From Fragilariopsis cylindrus CCMP1102 (taxonomy: Eukaryota; Bacillariophyta; Bacillariophyceae; Bacillariales; Bacillariaceae), in the NCBI GenBank assembly GCA_900095095.1, contig FMBT01000310.1:248001-312000 (forward strand): 64,000 nucleotides of DNA, in the 5' to 3' direction. The translations under genes were made by a program, and so were the position numbers. Positions 1 through 12,971 of this stretch are shown here, in pieces (the first letter of the stretch is position 1; every line of letters starts with the position of its first letter). Under the pieces are notes generated by a model. The model ran no database searches and had not been told where the DNA came from. It saw only the letters and a list, made by a program, of their open reading frames with translations.

Positions 1-1
1 T

Positions 2-3000
2 TTCATCATTGACAGAGGCTGTTTGGTTGTTTGTTGTATCAAGGAACATTTCACAGCCTTCAAAGTGTTGACGACGACCGATCCCACTGGGGGTAGTAGT
101 ACTGGAACCGAGAAGAAGAACTCATCCAAGCGCTGTTTGTCATTATTGTACTATGATCCAGCCGGTGGGCGGCTCAAATTGATAACCGGAGAGAATGCGA
201 AGAGATTTGCTCTATTTAGATTGATGAAATGCCATTATGGCGATAATCAGAGTCTAATTGATAATCCGAATCAGTACAAGGGAAACGTCAGCGAAACTAA
301 AAAGTTGATATGGAATATCTGGAAAAGTATTAATAGGACAGAAGACATGAGCGTTAATTCGAATTACGTCGACCTAAATTTAGATAAATACGTCTTCTTC
401 AATGAACGTGGCGATCCAGGAAAAATGTCTAGTCAACTCACCGGCTGTACATGCTACTTCCAAGTATTTTTATTTTCAGTTCTGTGCAAAGTAGGAAATC
501 CAATAGTATCAATATCTGGCGATGATATTGGATTACGTTACGGTCGATCGATTAGCTTACGTACTGCAGAAGAATTGGGACCCGTCTCAGAACGAATTTG
601 TACCTTCCTTTTAGATTTTTTTGCTGAAGATCAACCAAACAACGGTGGTACACTTTTGATGCGTCCAATGACAAACAACAACTTTGTATTAGATTTCTTT
701 GGATATCGCCAATCTCCCTATTATGAAAAAATGATTGACTATATGAAAAATTCTAGTAATGGTGGTACCGATTCTTACGAACAACAGTACCGACATGTAC
801 TGCAATATTACCATGAAACCAAATGCTTACATCAGTATGATAGATTTTCGTTGGATGGTACAACAAAATCTACCCCCAATACAAAGACATTGAGTTTTGT
901 TCTTGGAACCGACGGTGCTGTAGGGAAGCTTGCAACATCTGATTATTACAAGTTTCGTGCGGCAAACTTTATGTTTGGTTTCAATGCGGGTATAATGCTG
1001 AACATAAATGACTTTCATCAATTCAATTCACTGAGAAAAAATCAAATGCTACGATTTTATGATGACATTGAACCGATGATTGGAGATTGTAAAGAGGCCA
1101 TCCAAGCAGCAAATGGAACTACAAAATATCGGGACTACTACTTCATGGGGCAATATGAAGTTGGACAGAAAGAGTTAATTGACATACATCACTACACGTT
1201 TATGATTGACCATTGCTCGTTGGAAGAGGCAGATAGTGACTTGGTATCGCGCCTCCATGGCGTGAACCAATTACTCTTGAAGCACGTGTTTTTCTCCACG
1301 AATAATAAAAATAATTACGACAAGATGTTAAGTACCGATCGGTTCATCAGTCACAAAAAGGGTCATCGAGAATATCTTGATCAATTTATGTCCACTGGCT
1401 TTTTCGCTGATTCGATTGGACTTGGCTTTACTGACTACAACCCGAAGGAGAAGGATGTAAATTCAATGACGCAAACTGTGTTCTACAGTGCAGAATTCAT
1501 GCGACGGCAGCAGTTTAGGCTTGAAAATGAGTTTGAGAAAGAATGTCTGAACCAAATGGCACGGACAAATTTGTCAAAGTACGCAAATACAGTTGATGGA
1601 GCACTTGAAGCTTCCAATAAGTACCGAGTTTGTGTGAAGATAGGCTCTGGCTACACTTACTCAAAATACAATACTCTTATGCACTTTCTCAACGTGGTAC
1701 AGTCATATTGGAAGAACCCAGATTTATCCAATATTTCCCTGTTTGGTAAAGATATAAGGTCTCTGCTCTGTTTCTCGTCGCAAAAGATTTTCTTTCAAGA
1801 AGACCATTGTGGTTCGTATCACTATGGTCCATTAGAATCTGCAACAAATGGAGGCTATTATAGCTCAAGAAATTCAGTAGACCTTGCTGTAGCAACATCA
1901 TCAGGGCATGCAGCGGCGAGCGTGAGTCGACCAAAGAGTAATGATATGAATAATCTCATAGTTACAGACCGTGTCTACGAGTTTCAACATCTGAAGACAA
2001 TCCTCGTGAAAATGTTTGATAGCGTTGAAGGGGTACAGTTCAAGTCAGATAATGAAGTTATTAACCTCGGTCTCTTGTCGCTTATGCTAGACTTTGGATT
2101 ATTCGAGCAGTATGTTGATCTTCTGAACTTGCCGTTTCTTCATGACCTGCAGCACAGGTCAGACACACGTGAGCTCCAGGTTGAGGTGGCTAACAAGATA
2201 TACGAGTTTGATCGAAATAATACTTCAAATGCAGTGACTAGAGCTAAAGTCGAGGAACTATTATTCGAAATTTCACATAAGTTTTTAGGTAAGTGAGATA
2301 ACTGGGGAAAATTTGCGTATAATCAATGCATTATCCAAAACAACTGCTGCAACTGTTACACCGGTTCTGGATTAAGTTAAGAAGACTAGATGTCCTTACC
2401 TCAACTTTTACCTTGGTTTCTCCTTCTTTCTTTCTTTCTTTTGTTAAAATAACTATATTCAGTAAACAAAAATTTCAATGTCCAATCTAAACAATTCAAG
2501 GTAATTCGGGAATTGAATTCAGATTCAGACTACCAAAGCTATGTGCTTCTTGTTAAGATATACATGTCATTGTGTCAAATTAATAAATCTGTTGAGGTTG
2601 ACTATTACAAAGTTAGAATCAACGATGAATTCCGGATCGTCATTCCCAACAATTTCTCCAAAGATACAAGTGCGTATCTGGAGGAGACAACAAAGCATTA
2701 CACATTCTCGGAGCGCGATGGAATCATGACATACGACGATTTACCCATCTTTGACTTGCGTCCTCATCAGCCAGAGATAAATCTGTATAGAGTGCGTCTT
2801 GATTCAGCAACCAAAAAACAGGTAAATATGATTTTTAACTAGAGAATAGACGATTCTTTACCACGTTGATTTTTGCATAAGAACTCACAACACTTTACAT
2901 TTTGCGCTTTAAAAAAATACAGTCTATGGTCAAGTACATCGAAGCCACCAATGTTTTTCGCGTCCTAGATGATTCCAAGGAGCAGTATCTCATCTTCATC

Positions 3001-6000
3001 GCAAACAATACCTTGTCACTAGATGTTGTAGATCGCACTGGGATGACCATTTGCGTCAACAGTATCCCAGTTGAAGTTGCAACTATTTTCTTTAACGACG
3101 CTCTTTCGTTCGTTCCGTGCTTTCAGTATAGTGAGGACAGCGAGGATGTTGTACTATTCACGTCTCCACAGCTGAAGTTTCACGTGGATTCTGCCGGTCA
3201 ATATTGCACAGATTACTACGGTATGCGACACGAGTTGATAGTATATATAAGCTCGGAAGAAATAGTACAAGATCTCAACGATGAAACTGGGTTCAAGCTC
3301 TTCAAATTATCTGAGCTACTGACCGAATCGAAGACAGTTTTTTACTATCCCGACTATCTACTTCAGGTAAATAATAGACATGACTCGTATGGACGAGATA
3401 TGTTTTCACTGCCACAAGTCCAATTTGCTCACGACTTTTCTTTTTTCATCTTGTAATAGATTCCAGACCGTTCTCAGCTCATAAATTTGTTGGATTTGGC
3501 GTTGAAGTTGAGAAATATTTCATTCTTCATTCTTGTTCTCATTTATTTGAGACGATGTTCTGTGAGACTCGAGTTTACGGAAGCTGAGGGAAAGACAAAA
3601 TACATATCCGGTCCTTGGAGAGAGGCTATCTTGTATGTTTTATGTAGGTCTGATAATTCTCACTACGATTCGATAATTCAGACCCAATTCTTTGACCTAA
3701 ATCAATATAAAGACCTTCCCCTCGATGGATTTATTGGAGTGTTGTGTGATAACTTTCAAAGATATCAACGATTTGTCGACGGGCAATGTCAAATCAAACC
3801 AACCGAGAAACAAAAATCTTTTCTGAAGAAAATAATATGCGCTGATGAATGTTTCCATTTCAGTGAAGTCGGATCCGGAAAGACTAAAGTCATACTTCCT
3901 CTCCTGTGCCAAGCTTTCCTATCGAACAACAGAGAGGTTCACAAAAATCTTTGTCGTGGTGGAAAAATGAAAGACGTTCTTGTGGTCTTAGTTCCTGAAC
4001 ATCTAGTAACTGACGCTCGCATTCAAGTATTCAGATATTGTCTGAACCTAAACTTCAAAGAGGAATATCGTGTATACGATGATATATTTGCACTCTTAAA
4101 CAAAAGCGTGCAACTGGGTTCAGAAAGTCAAAAAATCCGCAAACACATATTTGTTACATCATTTAATCAATTTAAAAAGGCCCTCACTTCTGATACGATT
4201 TGCCGTAAAGTTATGCCCCATCGTGATCATTTTTTGGTCGTCGCTGACGAGGTTGATGATTTTCTTGGTACGTTTTTGTTTTATATCTGGACGTGGAATT
4301 ATTATATTTTCTCTCTCTATTTTTATCTCTATTTCTCTCACAACTAACCTACTATGTTATGAAAATGCATCTCATAGACCGGAACAAACTTGTTTTCAAC
4401 ATATGTTCGAACAAAAGCAACTCGTTTACTCGTGGTACTCTTGATTTATTCTTCGATATTAGTCGTGCTGCTTACTTTAATTCGGTTTGCCCTGGTCATG
4501 AACTCGAGGCCTCTCCGAATCCTTTGTATTGGAAGCAGCTGTTTGAAAAATTCAGCGCCATCCACGAAGAAATCCAAGACGCTAGTCGCTCAATAAACAA
4601 GTCGTTCGGAATTTTTAACGAGAACACTTTACGGCACTGTAAAACTAATATTGCTCATGATATCGAAGGATACAAGTCTCTCATCGCGCGTCCGTACGAG
4701 TCGGTCAATCGGTATGTATAAGTGAGCGTGGAAGAGAGAGAGAGAGACTCTTTATATCATTGCTGTCATACTAACGCCATTTCTTTTCTCCCTGATCTTA
4801 GTGCAATGCCTGGATCATACTACAGCGACGTTGAACGTACAATATACTTAACCTATGTTATCTTGACAGAAGATATTTCTAAGTACAATGGATTATTTCA
4901 AGGGGAGAGAAAGTTTATCACGTTCGAGTACTGGAATGAACACTTCGCTCATCAACTGGACTTCGACGATCTAGTTTATGGACACGATAGTTTATCTGAA
5001 ATTTGTGAAAAACATCCTGAGACGAGTGACGGGCTTTCAAAATTTCTCTACGAGATCATTTTACGTCGTATGGAGATCAGAGATAAAAGTCGATCATGTA
5101 ACTCTATCGATATCATATTCAATTTTGACTGCATTGGCTTCACAGGAACACCGTTCTTAGATAACTATCCTACAGCTGACTATATTCGTCATGAACGAAG
5201 TGATGGTAAGGAATCCGTTTCGTCTTTCGTCTTCGAGTTTTCTTCTTCTTGACGTGTGTTAAAATTATTTTACGTTTTGTACTTCATTTATTCTTACACA
5301 CACGCACATTGCTCACTTATTTCCTCGCAGACATTCCTAATATGATTAACCGAGACTTTTATGCTTATACTAGTGATAAGTTACCACAGACAGAGTTCGA
5401 GGCTCGATTTGAAAGCTTCCAAGGGCAGAATAACAATGTGATTTGTCGATATGTCTCCTCCGATTTTATGAGAGCATCAACAAATGAAATGGAAACTCTT
5501 GAGGCAATCTTTGCGAAAGAAGAGGAAACGAACGTTGCATTTTCGTCCATGACTATAGCCGACAAAAATATGGATTGCGAACCAATCACCTTCAATGCTA
5601 TTGTGGATTTGTGCGGTATCTTTAAGGTAAGAAAAGAAGAAGAAAAAAAAATCGTTTGTGAATTTGAATTTATCTTTGAGCAAAATTGTGTTTATTTTCG
5701 TATTGTGTAGCCGCTACATGGTAGTTGAAATATTTTATTAACGAACCTGATGCTTCATCTTTGCTCTCAAAAGCGATCATCGATTCAAGACGTTTGCTCT
5801 TGTATTCGCAAGCTTTATGGACCTGATAGATTCCATTATATATACCACATCGACCAATCGGATAACAGCGATCGTGTACTCTGTATCAAAACAGGCAACG
5901 ATGTTCAATACGACGAGGAATTTTACAAAAAATTAACCAAGACTTATGGTGCGGATGCTCCCAATCACATATTCTTTTTCGTCGACAACCGTAACGTAAT

Positions 6001-7624
6001 TGGGAAAGACATCCCTTTCCAACTTGTGTATCAACGTCAGTATGGCAAAGGTCTTTTCATGAAGAGCATCGTGATTGCGCATGATGTTGACGACTTCAGT
6101 AAGATATGGCAGGCTATGGGTCGTTCTCGCACGATGAATGATACCTTCTTTGCTATTTACAAAAGCGACATACTAGAAGGAATGGAGGGCAAAGGAGAAG
6201 TGGCTCGCAATATTAGAGATTTGGAGTTAACCAAGTTGCTTTACGTTACGAATTGCGATCGTAAGATGGCGGGCAATATCTCGTCCATCTACCTGACGCT
6301 TATTGCCCTATTCAACTTGAACGAAGAGTCTTTCTATTACAGAGATAATATCGTCAACACATTTCTTGAGAAGATGGAAATGACAATTTCGAAGAGTGTT
6401 TCAAGTCTCGAGGAGCAACTCGTGCAGAATGTCCTCGGAACACCTGTCCTCTCGCATATTCTGCAGAATATCCTCACTGACAAGTTCAAAAGAAGCCCAG
6501 ATAAAGTCGTGTCCGATTTTAGTAGTGGAGGACTCACAGATGACGTTCTTACAGAAACCTTATGCCAAATTGTACAACAGAAGTTCGAGCAACGAATGCC
6601 CACACGTGATATATTTGATCAACTTATTCTACTTCTCTCTGGTGAGCAACAAAGCCTAATGGAGATCAGCTACACTAAACAACAGCAAAAACAAAAACAA
6701 AGGCAACAGAATAAGAACCAAGATAGCGATGCTATGGGGATATTCAACGTAAAGCATCAACTTTCTCTTTGTTTTATTACCTCGGACTACTTTCGTGATA
6801 CTCATGCCTCTCAGAAGGACAAGACAAAGTTTATTTTGTCTCAGCCTATATCTGTGCCCATACTGACGATTGCGTACACTGTGGGTACCCGCCAGGGCAC
6901 TATTAATGTATACCCAACAGTCCAGTTCCTCTACTCACATCACATCCAACAAGATTACATCACTGAAGAAGTCAAGATAGAAGCTAAAGGGTTCAAAGAA
7001 TCTAATGCCAAGGAGTGTTTCAAGAAATTCCTTGCGAAAGCTGAAGAAACATACAACAATTGTAATTCTGATGACTCTAGTAAAAATCAAGTTGCGTCGA
7101 GGTCATACGAAAAGTGCGACCTTGATGTAAAAACAAATTTTGTTGGTCAGAGTCCACAATACACGATTGCTGCACTCAGAGAAGGAGTATATGTAATTGG
7201 GATGAAGGATCAATTCAACATTCACGACCTTGATTTGAGTGTGATGAAAAAGCGTGTCCAATATATAATGGATGACATGGGTTTCGTTCTATTTGATAAC
7301 ACAGGAAGTAGGAACGTCGATACCTTCGGTCCGTACTTCATTGAACAGTACATTATAATGGACGTCCTATCGAAACAAGAAGTTGCTCAAAATGTAATTG
7401 ATTATTACAGTGAAAATAAGGAGACGATTCAACGTGGACTTGACAGCTACACCGAGAAACAAGGGAAGGGCTTTGTATGCTGGCGATTCTTGATAAACGA
7501 GACTGCCAAGGCTATGGCAAAAGAATTAGACATGAACATCAGCGATGACGAAATTACAAATGGTTCGAGTGGCAGTAAGAGACGGCGTTCAGACAGCAGT
7601 GACGTCGATGCTGCTTCTTTGTAG
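2..7624 (+). CDS. Giant SF2 helicase-like ATPase, 5' partial, 8 exons
   Basis: The frame is open from the window edge, so the start lies upstream. Exons that join in frame are 2-2288, 2523-2821, 2923-3366, 3460-4267, 4378-4711, 4802-5205, 5331-5626 and 5774-7624, giving 2240 codons plus stop. The last acceptor (5773) was chosen because the one at 5710 leads straight to a stop. Superfamily 2 motifs are visible in order: Walker A (EVGSGKT, about 3865-3885), a DExD-like Walker B (ADEVDD, about 4243-4260), TGTP like motif III (about 5140) and QAMGRSRT like motif VI (about 6109-6132). The roughly 1150 residues before Walker A match nothing I can name. The C-terminus ends in a basic KRRR patch followed by Ser/Asp. 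Size and motif order recall the large eukaryotic DUF3638/DUF3645 proteins, but I cannot confirm that family. An ATP-driven nucleic-acid or protein remodelling role is inference. Confidence 0.8.
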
Positions 7625-8093
7625 CATAAATTGACGTGGGAGGAAGGTGAAGATATCAATACGTATATGGGTCAAAATTTGCTCTGAATCGAACGTGAGT
7701 GGTTTGGTAGTAGTATAGTATCCTAAAAGTAGTAGCGTATAATACACAATTCAAGTAACACAAGTTTAACTAAGAAAAAGTTATGACTTCCTTTTATGTG
7801 TTAAATGATACTTTGGGTGTCCTACCTTTCAGCAAATTTTTAGAAATGCAGTCCCATTTTACAACAAGAACAAGTACGTCGCTTAAATATAATATAAAGC
7901 AAAGTTTAATACATGGCATTATTTGCTGAGTTAGTAAATGCCTTCTAGTAATTTCTAGAGTTTGCTTAATATGATTTTTCATTGATTTTTAGTTGGTTTT
8001 TAACACTAACTTGATGGTTAAAAAAAGAAACGCGTAACACCACTAAACTCCAGTACGTTGTACGCCCGCACGATAATATTTCAGTCAAATAAT
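7625..8093. other. Convergent 3' intergenic region
   Basis: AT-rich spacer between the 3' ends of the giant ATPase gene and the epsilon-COP gene. I see no ORF or RNA signal that stands out. Confidence 0.5.
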
Positions 8094-9124
8094 CTATACC
8101 CGATACTTGATTGCTTCCCGATCAAATGCACCACCGACGGTATCTAGTCCAATTGATAAAAAGTGATCAGGATAATGTGTTTCAATCGGCTGCAAGATCT
8201 CCGATAGGCTTGTGCTGGTACTGTGAAACTACGATCGAGTTGACGAGTGTATCAGCATCGTTGGCACCAAATTCCTCCCGAGCCTGTGTAAGTTTACCCT
8301 CTGCCTCGCTGTAATTGCCCGCTTGCATATGGGCACATGCCGACAAATTGAGTAACATAGGAGAAGGTCCGTATTGTTCCGAAATCTGATTCAATGTATG
8401 AACAGCTTCTCCTGCCACACTAGAACCGGTAGCAAGTGCAACGTGAACCGAGGCGAGTTGTGTTAACATGGAATCTTCATCAGTTTTTCGCAGCAGTTGT
8501 AACGTCTTTTGGGCAAGATCTAAACGATCTAAAAGGATGTAAATTTGAACACAAAGACTGATGTGTTCCAACGTCGATCCTTGGTGAACGCACTGAAGAG
8601 CTTCCTTTTTCATACCGGCCTGTAAGAAAACATGAGCGGCTGTCAATTGAACACTAGGTGAAGCACCGTCGCCTAGCATACTTTGCAATTGTTGGATCAC
8701 TGTTTGAGTTTGGGACGCATCACCGGTCGAAGCTAGTGTTGCGTATTGTGAGTGTAACGCTAGGGCGTTAAGACCGGGAGCTGTTAAAGTAGTTTGTTGA
8801 TTTGCAGAAAATAATTGTTAGTAATCAAAAAAGAGAAGGGAAACATAGCGATCAATTGACTTTCAAATTATTCTAGAGTGTAATGTATTGTACTTTATTA
8901 ATAAAAGTTACACTACGCTACGATTGAAACGTACAATCGCCCGCAATGACCTTATCGTAGTCCTTCATCGCAATCTGACATCTAGTGACAAATTCTTCTC
9001 GTTCTTGTTTCAATTCCGGACTCATCGGACGTCTCATTATACTTTTGGCCTCATCCAATGCCATTTGATAGTGGCCCAACCAATACTGGGCCCTCAACGT
9101 GTAAAGTTCATCAGGTTCCGACAT
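8094..9124 (-). CDS. COPE: Coatomer subunit epsilon (epsilon-COP)
   Basis: Epsilon-COP is the TPR-like solenoid subunit of the COPI coat that mediates Golgi-to-ER and intra-Golgi transport in the cytosol. Exon 1 is 9124-8935 and exon 2 starts at 8780; the intron has a GTACGT donor and a CAG acceptor, phase 1. The N-terminus has the family's LxxLRxxYxLGxYQxAxxEA pattern. The middle has the very typical IYxLLDRLDLAxKxL, then LTQLASVHVALA, then EQYGPSPMLLNLSA and EAEGKLTQAREEFGANDADTL segments. The open frame ends early at 8182. A different frame from about 8201 down to 8094 encodes a convincing family C-terminus (EILQPIETHYPDHF ... FDREAIKY), so the reading frame changes near 8201-8210. With it the protein reaches about 290 residues, the normal length. 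The break is more likely a sequence error than decay, because this gene is usually single-copy and essential. Confidence 0.9.
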
Positions 9125-9572
9125 CGTTGATTTTGTTTGTTGTTGTTGTTGTTATTTATCTTGGATTTTTTTGTGTCTCGATGTTTACGTTCCTTCGTGA
9201 CTTTCGTTTAGGGGGAGGGGTACTATACAGAAAATGTGGGTTCATTTTCAGGGGGCGAGGGATGGGGGAAAAGCAAAATCATTTTTGATAGTAGTACAGT
9301 ATGCTCATAACCTTGAGAGATACGGTAATCGCAGAAAGCTGCTGTTGAATAGGGCTTATCAATTCCGGGTGCAATTTGATGTCAGGGGGGTGTTTATCTC
9401 CCAATCACAAAACATTCTCTTGCGTTCCGCTTTGCAAGCTGCTGTTTCCATCACACGTAAAAAATACGCATTAAGTACGAAAATCTGGTGATGATGTCGT
9501 TGCGTCGTTCTTGGCTGTGCTGAGTGAAACCGATGTGAATGAGCAGATCTGATGATCCGATCAATGTGAAAT
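9125..9572. promoter_or_regulatory. Divergent promoter region
   Basis: This 450-bp gap separates the head-to-head epsilon-COP and DUF6824 genes, so it should carry both promoters. It holds a TTG-repeat stretch near 9136-9152 and a G-rich patch at 9210-9270. I see no TATA box or motif I would commit to. Confidence 0.35.
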
Positions 9573-10751
9573 ATGAAATATGTGAATTCCATGACACGAA
9601 ACGTGAACTTTGACCTACCGGTATTATTGCACTGTACGCATAATCTTTTTCGAAAGGCAAGACACATCACCACCTCAATAGAAACTATGCAGCAAGCAGA
9701 CGAGACGAATCACCCCCATTACATACCCGATAATATGGTTAAAATGGTCTCAAGTCGTCGTGGAAGTAACTTCCTCTTGCATAATCTCGGCGAGAATGAC
9801 GTTGTTTTCGGGACGAAGGGTAATGGTCGCAATGAAGTCTTCCTGAAGGTCCTAGAAAGAAATTCCGAACAATACATACAGCTTTCGAAGTTTCAAAAGA
9901 TGGGACTTATCCAACAGATCATTCGAGAATGGAAGGGCAACTTTTATATTCTCAATTCCAAGACGAATGATTTGTGTCTCGCAAAGAAAAATAATCACGA
10001 ATTGTCAACAACAGATCCATCCGCCAGGAAACTTTACACGAGTGTTCGAAGAATGATGAACTACGTGAATTCAAAGAACCAACGTCAGCACCAACCACCA
10101 CCATCACAACAACAACAACACGAAACTCTGACTACTGCTGTTCCTACTACAACTGTCTCATCAAGTACATCATCAACATCAACAAACAGCATTCCTCAAG
10201 TCAGAAATGTGCGCATCAAGAAGGAGAAGAACAAGAACAAGAAAAGGAAGACTGTCCCTGCTACAAGTACGAATCCAGGATATACTCAGAACAAGCATGG
10301 GATAATGATGAATACTACTACAGCTTACATCAACCACGATCATCATTGTATACTTCCTCGTTCTGATAGTGACTTTCTTCACTCCTCTACCTCTACTAAT
10401 AACAACATGAATATTGCAGCGCCTCAACGATCTACACCAATGGTTACACCCGAACCATCCCCAAGAACGACATTTTCATTTCTACCACCACCACCACCAC
10501 AGACATCGTCTTGTTCTCCGTTTACAAGACACGATGCTCATCCCTCTATTGGTATTCCAATATCGCAGGATACTTCAGTGTTGACGCCATCGTCATCATC
10601 TTTGCCACCATCTAAGGAAACTGCAAATGCTTTTACCGCTAAATATCGAAATTCTAACAACAGCACCGCCGATAACATTATTGGCCACATGGAAGAGTCT
10701 GCAATTCTTGCATTAGCTTATTTGGCATCGTCATCATCAACAGGTTTCTAA
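9573..10751 (+). CDS. DUF6824 domain protein
   Basis: An intact 392-residue frame. Residues about 73-165 fit the DUF6824 domain that is abundant in diatoms: ENDVVFGTKGNGRNEVFL, then a Tyr-rich helix, KFQKMGLIQQIIREWKG, and a closing ARKLYTSVRRMM helix. The N-terminal FG-x-KG-x-G motif corresponds to the family's 'VLFGRGGGTNNH-x-GN' signature in a divergent form. The rest is a disordered Gln/Pro/Ser/Thr-rich tail with a lysine-rich, NLS-like block around residues 209-227. A nuclear role is plausible but unproven. The ATG at 9573 opens the frame; an internal ATG at 9687 (residue 39) is an equally good start, since nothing upstream of it looks conserved. Confidence 0.75.
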   Translation: MKYVNSMTRNVNFDLPVLLHCTHNLFRKARHITTSIETMQQADETNHPHYIPDNMVKMVSSRRGSNFLLHNLGENDVVFGTKGNGRNEVFLKVLERNSEQYIQLSKFQKMGLIQQIIREWKGNFYILNSKTNDLCLAKKNNHELSTTDPSARKLYTSVRRMMNYVNSKNQRQHQPPPSQQQQHETLTTAVPTTTVSSSTSSTSTNSIPQVRNVRIKKEKNKNKKRKTVPATSTNPGYTQNKHGIMMNTTTAYINHDHHCILPRSDSDFLHSSTSTNNNMNIAAPQRSTPMVTPEPSPRTTFSFLPPPPPQTSSCSPFTRHDAHPSIGIPISQDTSVLTPSSSSLPPSKETANAFTAKYRNSNNSTADNIIGHMEESAILALAYLASSSSTGF

Positions 10752-10939
10752 TAAGATCATAACTGAATCGAATCCCGCTATATATATACATTTCGCTACT
10801 CATGACTATTGAATAGTCTACTACTGCTACCAATAGAAAATTAAAACAGTACTACTAATAATAAAACATTACTACGTAACTATCTACTTTTGTATATATA
10901 CATTTCCATAAGGCTTATACGCAATTTGGAGTTTATTCA

Positions 10940-11750
10940 GTCTTCACCACTACTACTTCCAGCACAATCTGAGCGGCCTTATCCATGCCCCCTGATTCTC
11001 GAAGCTGAATGAATACAGACTTTGCTTTGGCAAGAAACCCCTATGCGAGGGTCCCATCACCTGTTTATTGCATCCACCACTGCCTTCTCATATAACGCAG
11101 CAGTCATGCTTCTTCCTTTTCACTATCTGCACTACTTACAGCCACGCTATCGGCGTTACTAGTAGTATTTTGGCTTTTGCGGCCTGTCTACCTTGACCCC
11201 ATACTCCGAGAGAAATCTTCCACCGTTCGCTGCTTAGTCTCCAAACTCTAGACATACGATGATGGGTGGCCAACTGACAGTGCCTCCATGAACGAATTCT
11301 GATCACCATGAGTGATGACAGCTGCAAGTGAAGTATCACTATGTGCATGCACCTTCTTAAGCCAACGAACTTGTGGTATGCTAGGAAGACAAATTGCATT
11401 GGTTAGAACGGTGAGTCCAGAAAGGGCGTCAGGCTGCGGTCCAGTCGAGACAACAATCAACGGCTGTGAGGACTTGTAAAATAGGATCTCATCCTCCAGA
11501 AGTGCAAACACAGCCCTGAACACAGCCTGCCATAGCTCCTTGCAACTGATACTGCTTTCCTTAGGAGTCGTGACGATATACATGTCTGTGTAGTAGTCAC
11601 AAATAACAGGTTTCTCTACATCCGTATTGAGTGTAAGATCCTTTCCTTTCTCCTCACCAATCTGTGCGAACTTGGTGTGTTTGGCTCACATCCTTTGACG
11701 GTTGTCATGAGGGAACACGAAGGCTGCTTCGTGCTGCTACATTACTGTGA
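10940..11750 (-). pseudogene. Decayed UDP-glycosyltransferase (GT1-type)
   Basis: Several frames on the minus strand carry pieces of one glycosyltransferase C-terminal domain. About 11745-11255 reads into PLIVVSTGPQPDAL, then NAICLPSIPQVRWL, then ITHGDQNSFMEALSVGHP. That last piece is the family's 'ITHGGxNSxxEALSVGxP' sugar-nucleotide-binding signature. The next frame (about 11260-11150) continues with IVCLEFGD, a stop where family members have Gln, then AANGGRFLSEYGVKVDRP. A third piece near 11080-10940 gives a plausible C-terminus ending LEVVVVKTE. The conserved order over about 800 bp makes the identification firm. At least one stop and two frame changes separate the pieces, and the N-terminal acceptor domain is not visible. 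Given the indels elsewhere in this window, part of the damage could be sequence error, but the in-frame stop favours a real pseudogene. Confidence 0.7.
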
Positions 11751-12555
11751 TCCTTCTCTCGATTCGCCATCAAATTGATGAGAGACAGGAAACGCACGAA
11801 TCTATGTAAATCAGATTTAGCGAATTGCGGGTGTTACAATTGCAATGAATATCTATGTTTACCACTACACTGTCCTTCAAGTCAAGACAAAAGAAAAGGA
11901 AGAATAAAAATTTTATCAGCATTCTCATACTGCATCATTCGCTTTTTTAAGCATCAATCGAACAATCAACAATCGAAAAAAAGTCTATGATTCAAAATTC
12001 GATTGATTCACATTTCGATACACTAGTAGTTACTTTCGTCGTGACTACTTACGGACGTCGTCTTTCCTGCTCCTCATTATTCTTCGTGATTGAATTTTAA
12101 ATTACTATGTGAAGTTCAAAGTAAGACTGAATTTGATGACTTTTTCTGTTTAGAATGATTTTTTGAATTTATCATTTCTTCTGGCCGCGACTTGTTCTTT
12201 CTTACAATATTCAAATATGATAGGTCGATATCATCATAATAATATTATAATGTTAGTAGGGTACCAACTTTTAAAAAATAACAAAAAAAAGGATCTGAAG
12301 CACCCAATGACAAGCTTTCACGTGATGGATCCAGCCGTTAGCAACACATGCATTTGGTTCTCCTGTTTCGAAAGTTTTGTGTTAGATGCACACTCCAAAT
12401 TCCTCATATCCATCGTTCCTACAGCACGGTAGACCACATATAATATTTACTTCAACAACAGGAATACACTTGTTGGATACTGTACTATACTGTACACAGA
12501 GCTTAAGCAATACTACGCTGTTTTAACCCTTATACTTTCCATTATTCTATTCTAT
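11751..12555. other. Intergenic, AT-rich, nothing recognised
   Basis: Short open frames near 11775-11990 and 12163-12432 lack compositional or family support, so I treat the stretch as non-coding. Confidence 0.4.
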
Positions 12556-12935
12556 TTGCGTTTCGAGACCATGATGAATCTATTGAAGATTGTCTTCGTC
12601 GCTCTTTCAATCTTTGTTGCCTTTGATGACGAAAGTAGTCAAGGAGTTGGTGCTGCATTTATCGTACCATCTTCCTCTACTGCTCCTCCCGGTGAAAGTT
12701 TGTCTTTTGCTTCATCGTTGTTTCAAAAGCAGCAACGAATGTCCGAAGCGAATTTCCGTTTGGATTATATCCAGGGGATAAATAGGTCATCATACAATAA
12801 GAATAAGAAGACATCACCATCGATCGTTCCAATGGAAGACGACCATAAGAATGGGCACACCAATAAGGAAGGTACGTTATTATACATCGCGTGTGTACTG
12901 AATGAGAACGCACCGAAAAAAGTGACTGCGATTGT

Positions 12936-12971
<36 letters not shown>

